From NCBI GenBank assembly GCA_041389885.1, contig JAWKRB010000012.1, positions 62,001-126,000 on the forward strand: 64,000 bases of DNA. Reading direction: 5' to 3'. Source of the stretch: JAWKRB01 sp041389885. GTDB lineage: Bacteria; Myxococcota_A; Polyangia; Polyangiales; Ga0077539. Made by a program: the position numbers and the translations under genes. Positions 8,636-15,845 of the stretch are shown here, one piece after another. Each line of letters begins with the position of its first letter. Position 1 is the first letter of the stretch. Under the pieces are notes generated by a model. That model was given only the letters and a program-made list of their open reading frames with translations. It made no database searches and was not told the DNA's origin.

Positions 8636-11592
8636 GGGCCGGGCTCGGCCTCGCCGCGGCGCTCCTGCTCACCCCCTCGGCGGCCCACGCGCAGCAGGAC
8701 CCGCGGCTCCAGTGGCAGACGCTGCACACGCCGCATTTCAACGTGCATTTCTATCAAGACATGGAGGTGGTCGCCCGGCGCGTGGCCGACATCGCCGAGG
8801 GCGTCGCCGCGCGGCTCTCGGGCCCGCTGGGATGGACCCCGACGCAGCGCACCGAGATCGTGCTCAGCGACGTGGCGGATGACGCGAACGGGAGCGCGAC
8901 GGCGATCCCGTACAACACCGTGCGGCTCTTTCTCACCGCGCCCGACGACCTGTCGCCGCTCAACCAGCACGAGGACTGGCTCACCACCCTGGTGACCCAC
9001 GAGTACACGCACGTGCTGCACACCGACAACGTCTCGGGGCTGCCGGCGATCGTGAACGCGGTGCTCGGCAAACAGTGGGCGCCCAACAACATCCAGGCCC
9101 GCTTCATCCTCGAGGGCCTCGCCACCTACGAGGAGAGCCTGCACAGCCACGGGGGACGGCTGCGCTCGTCGATCTGGGACATGCACCTCCGCGCCGACGC
9201 GCTGGAGGGTCGGTTGGTCACCCTCGACCAGCTCGCGAGCGGCCCCAACCGCTGGCCCCACGGGAACATCTGGTACCTCTACGGGAGCTACCTGATGCAG
9301 TACGTCGCCGACCGCTTCGGTCACGACGCCCTCGCGCGGCTCTCGGCGGAGTACGGCGGCATGGCCGCGCCGTGGCAGATGAACCGCGCCATCGCCCGCG
9401 CCACGGGGCGCACCTGGGAGGCCCTCTACGAGGACTTTCTCGACGCCGTGCGCGCGCGTTACGCGCAGCAGCGCAGGGTGATCGCGTCGCAGGGGGTGGT
9501 CGAGGGGCAGCGGCTCACGGCGCAGGGGGAGAGCCTGCGCGCGCCGAGGTTCCTGGCCGACGGCACGCTGGTCTTCGAGAGCGGCGACGGGCAGTCGCAG
9601 CCCTCGCTGCGCGCGGTCTCTCCCGAGTTCTTTCGGGGCTGGGACCACCGCAGCCCCGCGCGCCCCGAGGTGCGCGACCTCGAGTGGCAGGCGTCGCCCT
9701 CGGGCTTCGCGCCGATCTCCCGCGACGCGCTGCTGGTCTCGGACATCGCGTCGCACCGGGACATCCACCTCTTTCACGACCTCTTTCGCTGGCGCCTCTC
9801 CCGCGACGACCAGGGTCGCGTCACGGTGGAGGAGCGCGAGCGGCTCACCGACGGCTGGCGCGCGCAGCAGCCCGACGTGTCTCCCGACGGCGACCTCGCG
9901 GTGTTCACCACGAACCACCGCGGCACCACGTCGCTGGTCGAGATGAGCCTCGTCGACCGCCGTCCGCGGGTGATCTTTCGCCCGCGGCGCTTCGAGCAGG
10001 TGTACGCGCCGCGGGTGTCTCCCGACGGTCGCACCATCGCCTTCTCGCACTGGCGCACAGGCGGGCGGCGAGACCTCGCGCTCCTCGATCGACGCTCCGG
10101 CGCCGTGCGCTACCTCACCGACGACCGCGCCCTCGACACCTCGCCGGTGTTCTCTCCCGACGGCCGCTACCTGCTCTGGACCAGCGACCGCACCGGGGTG
10201 ATGAACGTCTACGCCCACGACCTGCGCGAGGGGCGCACGCGGCAGGTCACCCACTCGGTGCTCGGCGCGTTTCAGCCCGCGGTGAGCCCCGACGGGAGGA
10301 CCCTCGCGTACGTGGGCTACTCCTCCCTCGGGTACGACCTGCACGCGATGCCCTACGACCCGGCGTCGTGGCGCGACCCCGTGCCCGTCGCCGAAGACCC
10401 CTTCGAGCGCGACGGGCCACCCTCCCCCGACGCGGTCGCGCCCTACCCCAGCCACGTCACGCGCTACGACCCGTGGCCCACGCTGCGACCGCGCAACCTG
10501 CAGTTCGATCTCGGCAGCGACGGCTTCGGCCCGCAGCTCGGCCTGCTCGTCAACGGCGCCGACGTGGTGGGACGTCACGCGTGGTCCGCGCGGCTGGGGG
10601 TGAGCCTCGAGCGGGGACACCCCAACGTGGACCTCAGCTACACCTACCGGGGTTTGCGCCCGACGCTACGGCTGCGGGCCTACCGCGTGGTCGAGCCGGG
10701 CTCGGGCTACCGCGTGGGGCGCTTCACGCCCACCTGGGCGCAGGAGCGCTGGGGGGGCGAGAGCGCGGTGTCGGTGAGCTTTCCGTCGCCCTTCGAGCAG
10801 CACGTGCTGTCGCTGGGCTACGAGGCGCAGTGGGTGCGTCCGCTGGACGAGTTCCCCGCCTTCGATCGCTTCGCCGACCCGAACGAGGGGCCGCCGAGCC
10901 GCCCCTTCGAGGGCTGGGTCACGGGCGTGCGCGCGACGTGGCTGTACTCGCGCGTGCAGCGGTACACGTACTCGATCACCGCGCAGACGGGCTACTCGAT
11001 GCTCGCGAGCGTGCGCTTCAGCGACCCGATGCTGGGGAGCGCCTCGGGGGGCATCGAGGCCACCGCGGGCTTCACGGGCTTCATCCCGATGCCCTGGGGG
11101 GTCGACCGACAGCGGCATGTCCTCGCGGTGAACGTCGCCGGCGGCCTCGCGACCGGAGACCGCGCGGAGCGGGGCGCCTTCGCCCTCGGGGGATGGCCCT
11201 CGTTCTCCGCCGACAGCTTCCTCGAGGCGCTGCGCACCGGCGCGCAGTTCGGCGGCGTGGCGCTGCGGGGCTATCCCCCGCGCAGCCGCGGCGGCAGCCA
11301 GTATCAGCTCTTGAACGTGGAGTATCGCTTTCCCATCGCGCAGGTTCGCCGGGGCGTGTCGACGCTGCCGATCTTCGTGCAGCGGGTGTACGCCGACGTC
11401 TTCGCCGACGCGGGTCACGCGACCTTCGGGCGCTTTGATCCGGATCGCATCGCGGTGGGCGCGGGGGCCGAGGTCTTCGTCGACCTGCTGCTGGGGTTCT
11501 TCATCCCCTTCACCGTGCGCGTCGGCTACGCGCACGGCTTCATGCGCGACGGCGAGGATCAGGTCTACGGCCTCTTGAGCTCGCCCTTCTGA
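8632..11592 (+). CDS. HExxH peptidase / TolB-like propeller / outer-membrane barrel fusion
   Basis: 986 aa. Signal peptide 1-20 (ending AHA). Residues ~25-290 hold a gluzincin-like zinc peptidase: HEYTH at 123-127 and, 34 residues on, ILEGLATYEE with the third ligand Glu161. Residues ~320-590 carry repeated VSPDG/FSPDG blades of a TolB/PD40 beta-propeller (for example VSPDGRTIAFSHW and FSPDGRYLLWTSD). The last ~330 residues have alternating aromatic/polar strands ending in a C-terminal Phe (YGLLSSPF), as in surface-antigen or BamA-like outer-membrane barrels. Expected in the outer membrane with the peptidase in the periplasm or at the surface. Substrate unknown. Confidence 0.8.
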   Translation: MRAGLGLAAALLLTPSAAHAQQDPRLQWQTLHTPHFNVHFYQDMEVVARRVADIAEGVAARLSGPLGWTPTQRTEIVLSDVADDANGSATAIPYNTVRLFLTAPDDLSPLNQHEDWLTTLVTHEYTHVLHTDNVSGLPAIVNAVLGKQWAPNNIQARFILEGLATYEESLHSHGGRLRSSIWDMHLRADALEGRLVTLDQLASGPNRWPHGNIWYLYGSYLMQYVADRFGHDALARLSAEYGGMAAPWQMNRAIARATGRTWEALYEDFLDAVRARYAQQRRVIASQGVVEGQRLTAQGESLRAPRFLADGTLVFESGDGQSQPSLRAVSPEFFRGWDHRSPARPEVRDLEWQASPSGFAPISRDALLVSDIASHRDIHLFHDLFRWRLSRDDQGRVTVEERERLTDGWRAQQPDVSPDGDLAVFTTNHRGTTSLVEMSLVDRRPRVIFRPRRFEQVYAPRVSPDGRTIAFSHWRTGGRRDLALLDRRSGAVRYLTDDRALDTSPVFSPDGRYLLWTSDRTGVMNVYAHDLREGRTRQVTHSVLGAFQPAVSPDGRTLAYVGYSSLGYDLHAMPYDPASWRDPVPVAEDPFERDGPPSPDAVAPYPSHVTRYDPWPTLRPRNLQFDLGSDGFGPQLGLLVNGADVVGRHAWSARLGVSLERGHPNVDLSYTYRGLRPTLRLRAYRVVEPGSGYRVGRFTPTWAQERWGGESAVSVSFPSPFEQHVLSLGYEAQWVRPLDEFPAFDRFADPNEGPPSRPFEGWVTGVRATWLYSRVQRYTYSITAQTGYSMLASVRFSDPMLGSASGGIEATAGFTGFIPMPWGVDRQRHVLAVNVAGGLATGDRAERGAFALGGWPSFSADSFLEALRTGAQFGGVALRGYPPRSRGGSQYQLLNVEYRFPIAQVRRGVSTLPIFVQRVYADVFADAGHATFGRFDPDRIAVGAGAEVFVDLLLGFFIPFTVRVGYAHGFMRDGEDQVYGLLSSPF

Positions 11593-11665
11593 GCCGCTCG
11601 CGTCACGCCCCTCGGAGGGCCAATGGGGGGAGGCGCGATCGATCTCCAAAGGGGGGGTAGGTGGA

Positions 11666-12622
11666 TCAACCCTGGGTGGGTCCGCCCTGCGTACCGCCGC
11701 CCTGGGGATAGCCGGGCTGCGATCCAGGCTGCTGCGGATAGCCGGGCTGAGATCCAGGCTGCTGCGGATAGCCCTGCTGCGTCATGGGCTGCTGCGGATA
11801 GCCCTGCTGCTGCGGATAGCCCTGCTGCTGCGGATAGCCCTGCTGCTGCGGATAGCCCTGCTGCTGCGGATAGCCCTGCTGCTGCGGATAGCCCTGCTGC
11901 TGCGGATAGCCCTGCTGCGGATAGCCCTGCTGCGGATAGCCCTGCTGCGGATAACCCTGCTGGGGAGAGCTGCCCTTGCGAGCGACCAGCACCACGCCGA
12001 AGAGGAGAAAGAACACGCTCGCGGCGCCCGCGAACTGGAAGTTGTCCTTATGCTTTCGGCGGCGCGAATAGTATGAATAGTCGTAGCCGGAGCCGTACCG
12101 CCCGTAGCTGCCGTAGCTGCCGTAGCTGCCGTAGCGGACGACGCTCTGGTACCGATCGTACGAGTACGCCGAGAAGGCGCCGGCGCCCAACGCGACCAGG
12201 ATGAACACCAGCCCGAGCCCCTTGCTCCCGCCGCCCGACGACGACACGACCCCCGCCATGGGAGGACCTGCCATCACGGGCGCTCCGGCGCCCTGTGCGA
12301 GCACCCGCGCGACCTCGTTCTTCAGCGCGTTCACGCCGCCAGACACGGTCATCCAGACGAGCCCGAAGACAATGAGCCCCGGGAGGATCCCCGAGAACAC
12401 GATGCCCAGCGTGAGGATGAGCTGCACGGCCATGCTCGGAAAGGCCCACTGAAGCTTCGCCCGCCCCGGGCCCTGAGGCCGAATGAGCACCCCCGTGGCG
12501 GAGCCGTTCCCGACGATCACGAAATTTCCCCGGGTCGTGTACGTGTAGCCCGGCAGCACCGTGCTGAGCCACTGGGCCACCTGGGGCGCGCTGTCGAGCG
12601 GAATTTGAGACTGAACGTCCAT
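11666..12622 (-). CDS. Membrane protein with GYPQQ-repeat C-terminus
   Basis: 318 aa. Residues 1-70 form a soluble N-terminal domain (TTRGNFVIVGNGSATGVLI). Then come a hydrophobic hairpin (LILTLGIVFSGILPGLIVFGLVW), a third helix (GLGLVFILVALGAGAF), a tyrosine/glycine-rich stretch (YGSYGSYGSYGRYGSGYDYSY), a fourth helix (SVFFLLFGVVLVA), and about 95 residues of GYPQQ/GYPQQQ repeats. The tail is disordered and prion-like in composition. Such tails occur in small DUF-type stress or envelope proteins, but no family was recognised. RBS-like GGGGGAG lies just upstream of the ATG. Confidence 0.65.
   Translation of the reverse strand: MDVQSQIPLDSAPQVAQWLSTVLPGYTYTTRGNFVIVGNGSATGVLIRPQGPGRAKLQWAFPSMAVQLILTLGIVFSGILPGLIVFGLVWMTVSGGVNALKNEVARVLAQGAGAPVMAGPPMAGVVSSSGGGSKGLGLVFILVALGAGAFSAYSYDRYQSVVRYGSYGSYGSYGRYGSGYDYSYYSRRRKHKDNFQFAGAASVFFLLFGVVLVARKGSSPQQGYPQQGYPQQGYPQQGYPQQQGYPQQQGYPQQQGYPQQQGYPQQQGYPQQQGYPQQPMTQQGYPQQPGSQPGYPQQPGSQPGYPQGGGTQGGPTQG
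11690..11960 (-). repeat. 15/18-bp tandem repeat encoding GYPQQ(Q)
   Basis: On the + strand the unit reads CTGCTGCGGATAGCC with an extra CTG in the longer copies. Counting from the translation there are about four 15-bp and six 18-bp units, then a few degenerate GSQPGYPQQP units. The array lies wholly in the C-terminal coding part of the membrane-protein gene and all length changes of 15 or 18 bp keep the frame, so copy number can vary without knocking out the protein. Confidence 0.9.
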
Positions 12623-12839
12623 GAACCTGCTCCCCCGACGGAGGGTCCGTCGTAGTACGCACCCGCTACACCGCCCAGGAGCGCGGGGTCAACGCGGCCA
12701 CGCACCTTTGCGTCCTCGCCGCCGTGGCGAGCCCGTCGCGACTGACGAGACCCGCGCGTCGGGCCAGTCCCTTGTCACAGGGGACGTGAAGGGTTGAGGT
12801 GACCCCACGCCGCGGGCCCACGCCGCGCTACCGTGCGCC

Positions 12840-12858
12840 CTCTCCCGCTTCGGGAGAG
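12840..12858. terminator. Short GC hairpin
   Basis: CTCTCCC-GCTTC-GGGAGAG, a 7-bp stem with a 5-nt loop and no following T-run on either strand. Could be a Rho-independent-like pause or part of a dispersed hairpin repeat, since the neighbouring 12937-12963 hairpin has the same CTCCCG/CGGGAG core. Confidence 0.3.
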
Positions 12859-12936
12859 ACGCTCTGCAAGGGGTAGGAGTTCGTAGGGTTCGCGGTCCTC
12901 ACCGAAGCCACCCATGACTTCTGCCCGACCGAAGAG

Positions 12937-12963
12937 CCCCTTCTCCCGAGGCGGGAGAAGGGG
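12937..12963. terminator. 11-bp perfect GC hairpin downstream of the alpha-CTD/sigma-4 gene
   Basis: CCCCTTCTCCC - GAGGC - GGGAGAAGGGG forms a perfect 11-bp stem. It lies about 70 bases beyond the stop (13031) of the minus-strand gene and could end that transcript. There is no U-tract, which is usual in very high-GC genomes. Confidence 0.4.
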
Positions 12964-13030
12964 TGCGCGGCAGCGCGGGATGTGGGTACGTCCGTCGCGC
13001 TCACCCCTTCACATCCCCTGGGGACAGGCC

Positions 13031-14614
13031 CTAGAGCCGCGAGGGGCGCTGCGTGCGCCTGGGCTCGGCGAGGGCGACCTTCGAGCGGCCGTGCGAGCGG
13101 ATCGAGGGGTGACGCTGGAGCATCGAGCCCAGGAGCCACGCGTTCATCCACGGGGGCACCATGCGCTGCTGCGCGAGGGCGTCGTGCACCTCGCTCACGA
13201 GCCACACGGTGCCCGCGGGCTCGCGCTGCATCACCGAGACCGCCGCGGGCACCACCGCCGCGCTCCAGGTGTCGAACTCGGGGACGTGCTGGGGAACGCC
13301 CACCATCCCGTGGTCGAACCAGAGCACCTCCTTCGGGAGCTTCACCGCGTGGCCCACGCTCGCGTGCACCGCGCTCACCGCCATGGGCGCGGTCGCGGCG
13401 CGCAGCAGCGCCAACACCTCGGCGTCGTCGTCGTCGCCCCAGGCCAGCGCGCGGGGGGCGCCATCGGGGCCGTCGTCCTGGTGCAGGCGCTCGAGGGTGC
13501 GGGTCCAGAGCGCGTCGGCCACGCCTTCGCCCTCGTCCATGCAGAGGCCGTCGAGGCGCTCGCGCAGGGCGCGCGACGACGTGGGCCAGGGGTGGTTCTC
13601 GAGCATCGCGCACCACTGGACCCAGAGGTCGTTCCAGATCGGCGCGGGGAGCGTGGTGAGCAGCCGGTGCTCCCCCAGCTCGACGACGCGCAGGGTGGTG
13701 GTGGCGATGCGCTCGAGAAAGAGGTCGAGGGCGACGTGCCCGCGGATCACCCCGTCCCACCACGGGTCGTCGGCGAGGGTGGCGAGGCGTCGCACGGCGC
13801 CGGGCACCGCCTCGCGCACGCGCGCGAGCACCTCGGGCACGTCGGGCGCCGTGGTGAGCGCGCCCAGCGCGCGCGACTCGATCTGCCGCACGCGCTCCTC
13901 GGAGACCCCCAGCATCGCCGCGATGACCTCGAAGCCCTCGACGCTCCCGAGCATCCCCGTGCGGTGCTGCAGGACCAGGCGGTCGATGGGCGGCAGCCCC
14001 CCGAGCAGCCGCGTCCACGCCCCGAGGAACGACGGCGTGTCGGCGGTCACCACCCCCTGCACCTGCACCGCGCCCCGCGGGAGCTCCGCGGTCATCACCC
14101 ACGCGCGCACGATGTCGAAGGTGTCGTCGATGGACTTGCGCCCGAGGTTGGGCATCGACTCCATGCGCTCGCGGGGCACGTCCCAGAGGTCGCCCAGGGT
14201 GCTCACGCCGACCTTGCGAATGAAGCGCCGCATGCGCACCGGGAGCTCGAGGCGCTCGACGGGGGTCGCCCGCAGCGCGTCGAGGCGCTGCTGAAACGCC
14301 GCGTCGCTCACGGGCACCGGGGTCACCGCGGGGGTGGTGAGCAGCACCGCCGCGGCCTCCCAGGTGCAGCCCAGCTTTCGCTCGAGCTCCGCGCGGGTGT
14401 CTTCGATGGATTTGGGTCCGAGGTGCGGCTCGCGCTGGAGGCTCTGGGGGGAGTGGTGCAAGAGGTCGAGCACCGTCTCGACCTGATGGTCCGCGGCCCA
14501 GTATCGCATGCGGGCGGGGAGGTCCAAGAGGTCCACAGGCACGTCAAGGACCTTGAGGTTCTTGACGATGTCTTCGAGCCGCTGCACCCCAGGGAAGAGC
14601 GAGCGCGTTGTCAT
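13031..14614 (-). CDS. Duplicated RNAP alpha-CTD-like + sigma region-4-like DNA-binding protein
   Basis: 527 aa. Residues ~30-77 and ~121-170 each match the helix-hairpin-helix layout of the RNA polymerase alpha C-terminal domain. The second is the clearer: LPVRMRRFIRKVGVSTLGDL then MPNLGRKSIDDTFDIV, compare the alpha motif LxxRxxNxLxxxGIxTxGDL...IxNxGxKSxxE. Residues ~209-253 look like a sigma70 region 4 HTH, ending LGVSEERVRQIESRALGAL (sigma: LGVTxERVRQIExxAL). Residues ~470-515 (VPPWMNAWLLGSML) may be a further winged helix. No beta/sigma core domains are present, so this is not a polymerase subunit; it is likely a regulator that contacts DNA and/or polymerase. Divergent from the membrane protein at 14745. 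Confidence 0.75.
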   Translation of the reverse strand: MTTRSLFPGVQRLEDIVKNLKVLDVPVDLLDLPARMRYWAADHQVETVLDLLHHSPQSLQREPHLGPKSIEDTRAELERKLGCTWEAAAVLLTTPAVTPVPVSDAAFQQRLDALRATPVERLELPVRMRRFIRKVGVSTLGDLWDVPRERMESMPNLGRKSIDDTFDIVRAWVMTAELPRGAVQVQGVVTADTPSFLGAWTRLLGGLPPIDRLVLQHRTGMLGSVEGFEVIAAMLGVSEERVRQIESRALGALTTAPDVPEVLARVREAVPGAVRRLATLADDPWWDGVIRGHVALDLFLERIATTTLRVVELGEHRLLTTLPAPIWNDLWVQWCAMLENHPWPTSSRALRERLDGLCMDEGEGVADALWTRTLERLHQDDGPDGAPRALAWGDDDDAEVLALLRAATAPMAVSAVHASVGHAVKLPKEVLWFDHGMVGVPQHVPEFDTWSAAVVPAAVSVMQREPAGTVWLVSEVHDALAQQRMVPPWMNAWLLGSMLQRHPSIRSHGRSKVALAEPRRTQRPSRL

Positions 14615-14624
14615 CGCAGGCGGT

Positions 14625-14654
14625 ATGACACACAGCCCCAGGCCCCCCTGTCAA
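14625..14654 (-). promoter_or_regulatory. Candidate promoter of the alpha-CTD/sigma-4 gene
   Basis: Read on the minus strand: TTGACA (14654-14649), 18 bases, TGTCAT (14630-14625). The -35 is a perfect consensus match, rare in this GC-rich DNA. The ATG (14614) begins 10 bases after the -10-like box, so the mRNA would start at or within a few bases of the start codon. Confidence 0.4.
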
Positions 14655-14744
14655 CGCACATTGTTCCTCCCTCCGCCTCTGCCCTCCGACCGCGTGATAC
14701 AACTCCTGGGAACCTTTCGTCTCCCCTCGCAGTCAGAGCAGGCC

Positions 14745-15410
14745 ATGAGCGACACCGCCACCACCCCGCACGACCTCCTGGCGCCGCCCGCGCCGGGCAC
14801 CGAGGAGCTCATCGACGAGGTCCTCGCGGGGCTCCCCGCGCCGCCTCGCGCGCGTCGCCGGGTGCTCTCGGTGCTGCTCACGGGCATCGCCGCCGCCTCG
14901 CTCTTCCTCGCCTGGCAGCTCAAAGACGACGCGCTCTACGCCCTCTCCCCCTCGGCCCCCGCGGCGCTGGGCGACGGCCGCAACGCGACCCCCGCGAGCG
15001 TCGGACTCAACCGCCACGTCACCCTCCGCGCGGCGCCCTCCATGGCCGGCGCGGTGCTGTACTCCCGGCGGCTCTTCCCCGGCGAGCACGTGGTGTTCCC
15101 CGTGGCCGGTCGCGACGGCGCGGCGCCGCTGTACGTGCAGGTCTCCCGCGAGTCGGCCGAGGCCATGGCGCGGGGGGAGTTTCAGGGTCGGCTGATTCGC
15201 TTCGGCGGCGCCGGCGGGCGCTACGCGGGGGTCGGGCGGTTCCTCCATGACCGCATGGGGTCGGGCGTCGGGGCAGACACCTGGCTCGTGGTCGACGGCG
15301 CCTCGCCCCGCTCGATGCTCTGGGCCCCCGCGCTGATGACCCTGCTCCTCGCCCTGGCGCTCTCTGACATGGCGCTGCTCGCGCGGCTGATCCGCCCCTC
15401 CCGCCCCTGA
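14745..15410 (+). CDS. Two-helix membrane protein with periplasmic domain
   Basis: 221 aa from the ATG at 14745; an upstream in-frame extension overlaps the divergent gene and was not used. One helix at ~43-60 (SVLLTGIAAASLFLAWQL), an extracytoplasmic domain of ~130 aa (VTLRAAPSMAGAVLYSRRLFPGEHVVFPV, TWLVVDGASP) and a second helix near the C-terminus (LWAPALMTLLLALALSDMALLARLI). The middle part could be an SH3-like or OB-like beta domain (LRAAPSMAGAVLY). No family recognised. It sits between two genes that both carry alpha-CTD-like folds. Confidence 0.65.
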   Translation: MSDTATTPHDLLAPPAPGTEELIDEVLAGLPAPPRARRRVLSVLLTGIAAASLFLAWQLKDDALYALSPSAPAALGDGRNATPASVGLNRHVTLRAAPSMAGAVLYSRRLFPGEHVVFPVAGRDGAAPLYVQVSRESAEAMARGEFQGRLIRFGGAGGRYAGVGRFLHDRMGSGVGADTWLVVDGASPRSMLWAPALMTLLLALALSDMALLARLIRPSRP

Positions 15411-15496
15411 TTTCAGAAGTTGACGGGCGCTCGCGCTTCGGGCGACACCGCGGCGCACACCCGCCGCGATCTCCGCGGCATGAGAGGAGCTCCGTC

Positions 15497-15712
15497 ATGG
15501 CACTGAACATCAACAAGGCACTGGACAAGGCGTACGAGGGAAAGTCCTTCAAGGAGCTCGTCGACATGCCCCTCGCGGGCTTCGCCGGGATCACCGACGA
15601 GTCGGCGAAGGCCCTCGAGCACTTCGGCCTCAAGACCGTGGGCGACCTCGCGTCGTGGAAGTTCGTCGGCTGGGCCCAGGCCATCGTCGCCCTCGCCAAG
15701 GCCGAGGAATAG
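15497..15712 (+). CDS. 71-aa alpha-CTD/HhH-like small protein
   Basis: A strong GAGAGGAG ribosome-binding site precedes the ATG. Residues ~28-62 (FAGITDESAKALEHFGLKTVGDLASWKF) follow the helix-hairpin-helix pattern of RNAP alpha-CTD and related DNA-binding folds (compare xxxRAxxxLxxxGIxTxGDL). Acidic at both ends and without a membrane segment. Role unknown: it could bind DNA, or bind a polymerase-like partner. The nearest related fold in the window is in the 527-aa protein at 13031-14614. Confidence 0.7.
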   Translation: MALNINKALDKAYEGKSFKELVDMPLAGFAGITDESAKALEHFGLKTVGDLASWKFVGWAQAIVALAKAEE

Positions 15713-15760
15713 CCTCGGGTCCACACCTCGATCCCACCGTCAAGCCTTCGGTCACTTTTT

Positions 15761-15784
15761 ACACCTACATGTAAGATAAGGTGT
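15761..15784. promoter_or_regulatory. Candidate operator: ACACCT-N12-AGGTGT inverted repeat
   Basis: Perfect 6-bp arms (15761-15766 and 15779-15784) flank an inner palindrome TACATGTA (15766-15773). The stretch 15752-15800 is unusually AT-rich for this DNA. It lies about 60 bases before the ATG of the papain-like lipoprotein gene at 15846 and would suit a dimeric repressor or activator. No regulator is assigned. Confidence 0.35.
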
Positions 15785-15845
15785 TGATAAGTACGCCGGG
15801 GGCGTGTATCAGCAGGACCCTACCCGCCTGGAGGAGCACCCGCTG

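Larger units (their letters stand above)
12623..13030. other. Gene-free interval with two hairpins and a repeated motif
   Basis: About 400 bases between two minus-strand genes, with no convincing ORF. It holds two strong hairpins (12840-12858 and 12937-12963) and two copies, in opposite orientation, of a motif related to ACAGGGGACGTGAAGGG (12777-12794 on + and 13004-13023 on -). A third copy occurs after 17481. The first part (12623-12700) would be the 5' region of the GYPQQ gene. Confidence 0.5.

Noticed and set aside
12840..12963. CRISPR-like pair of hairpins
   Set aside because: Only two related hairpins, no regular spacer length and no cas gene nearby.
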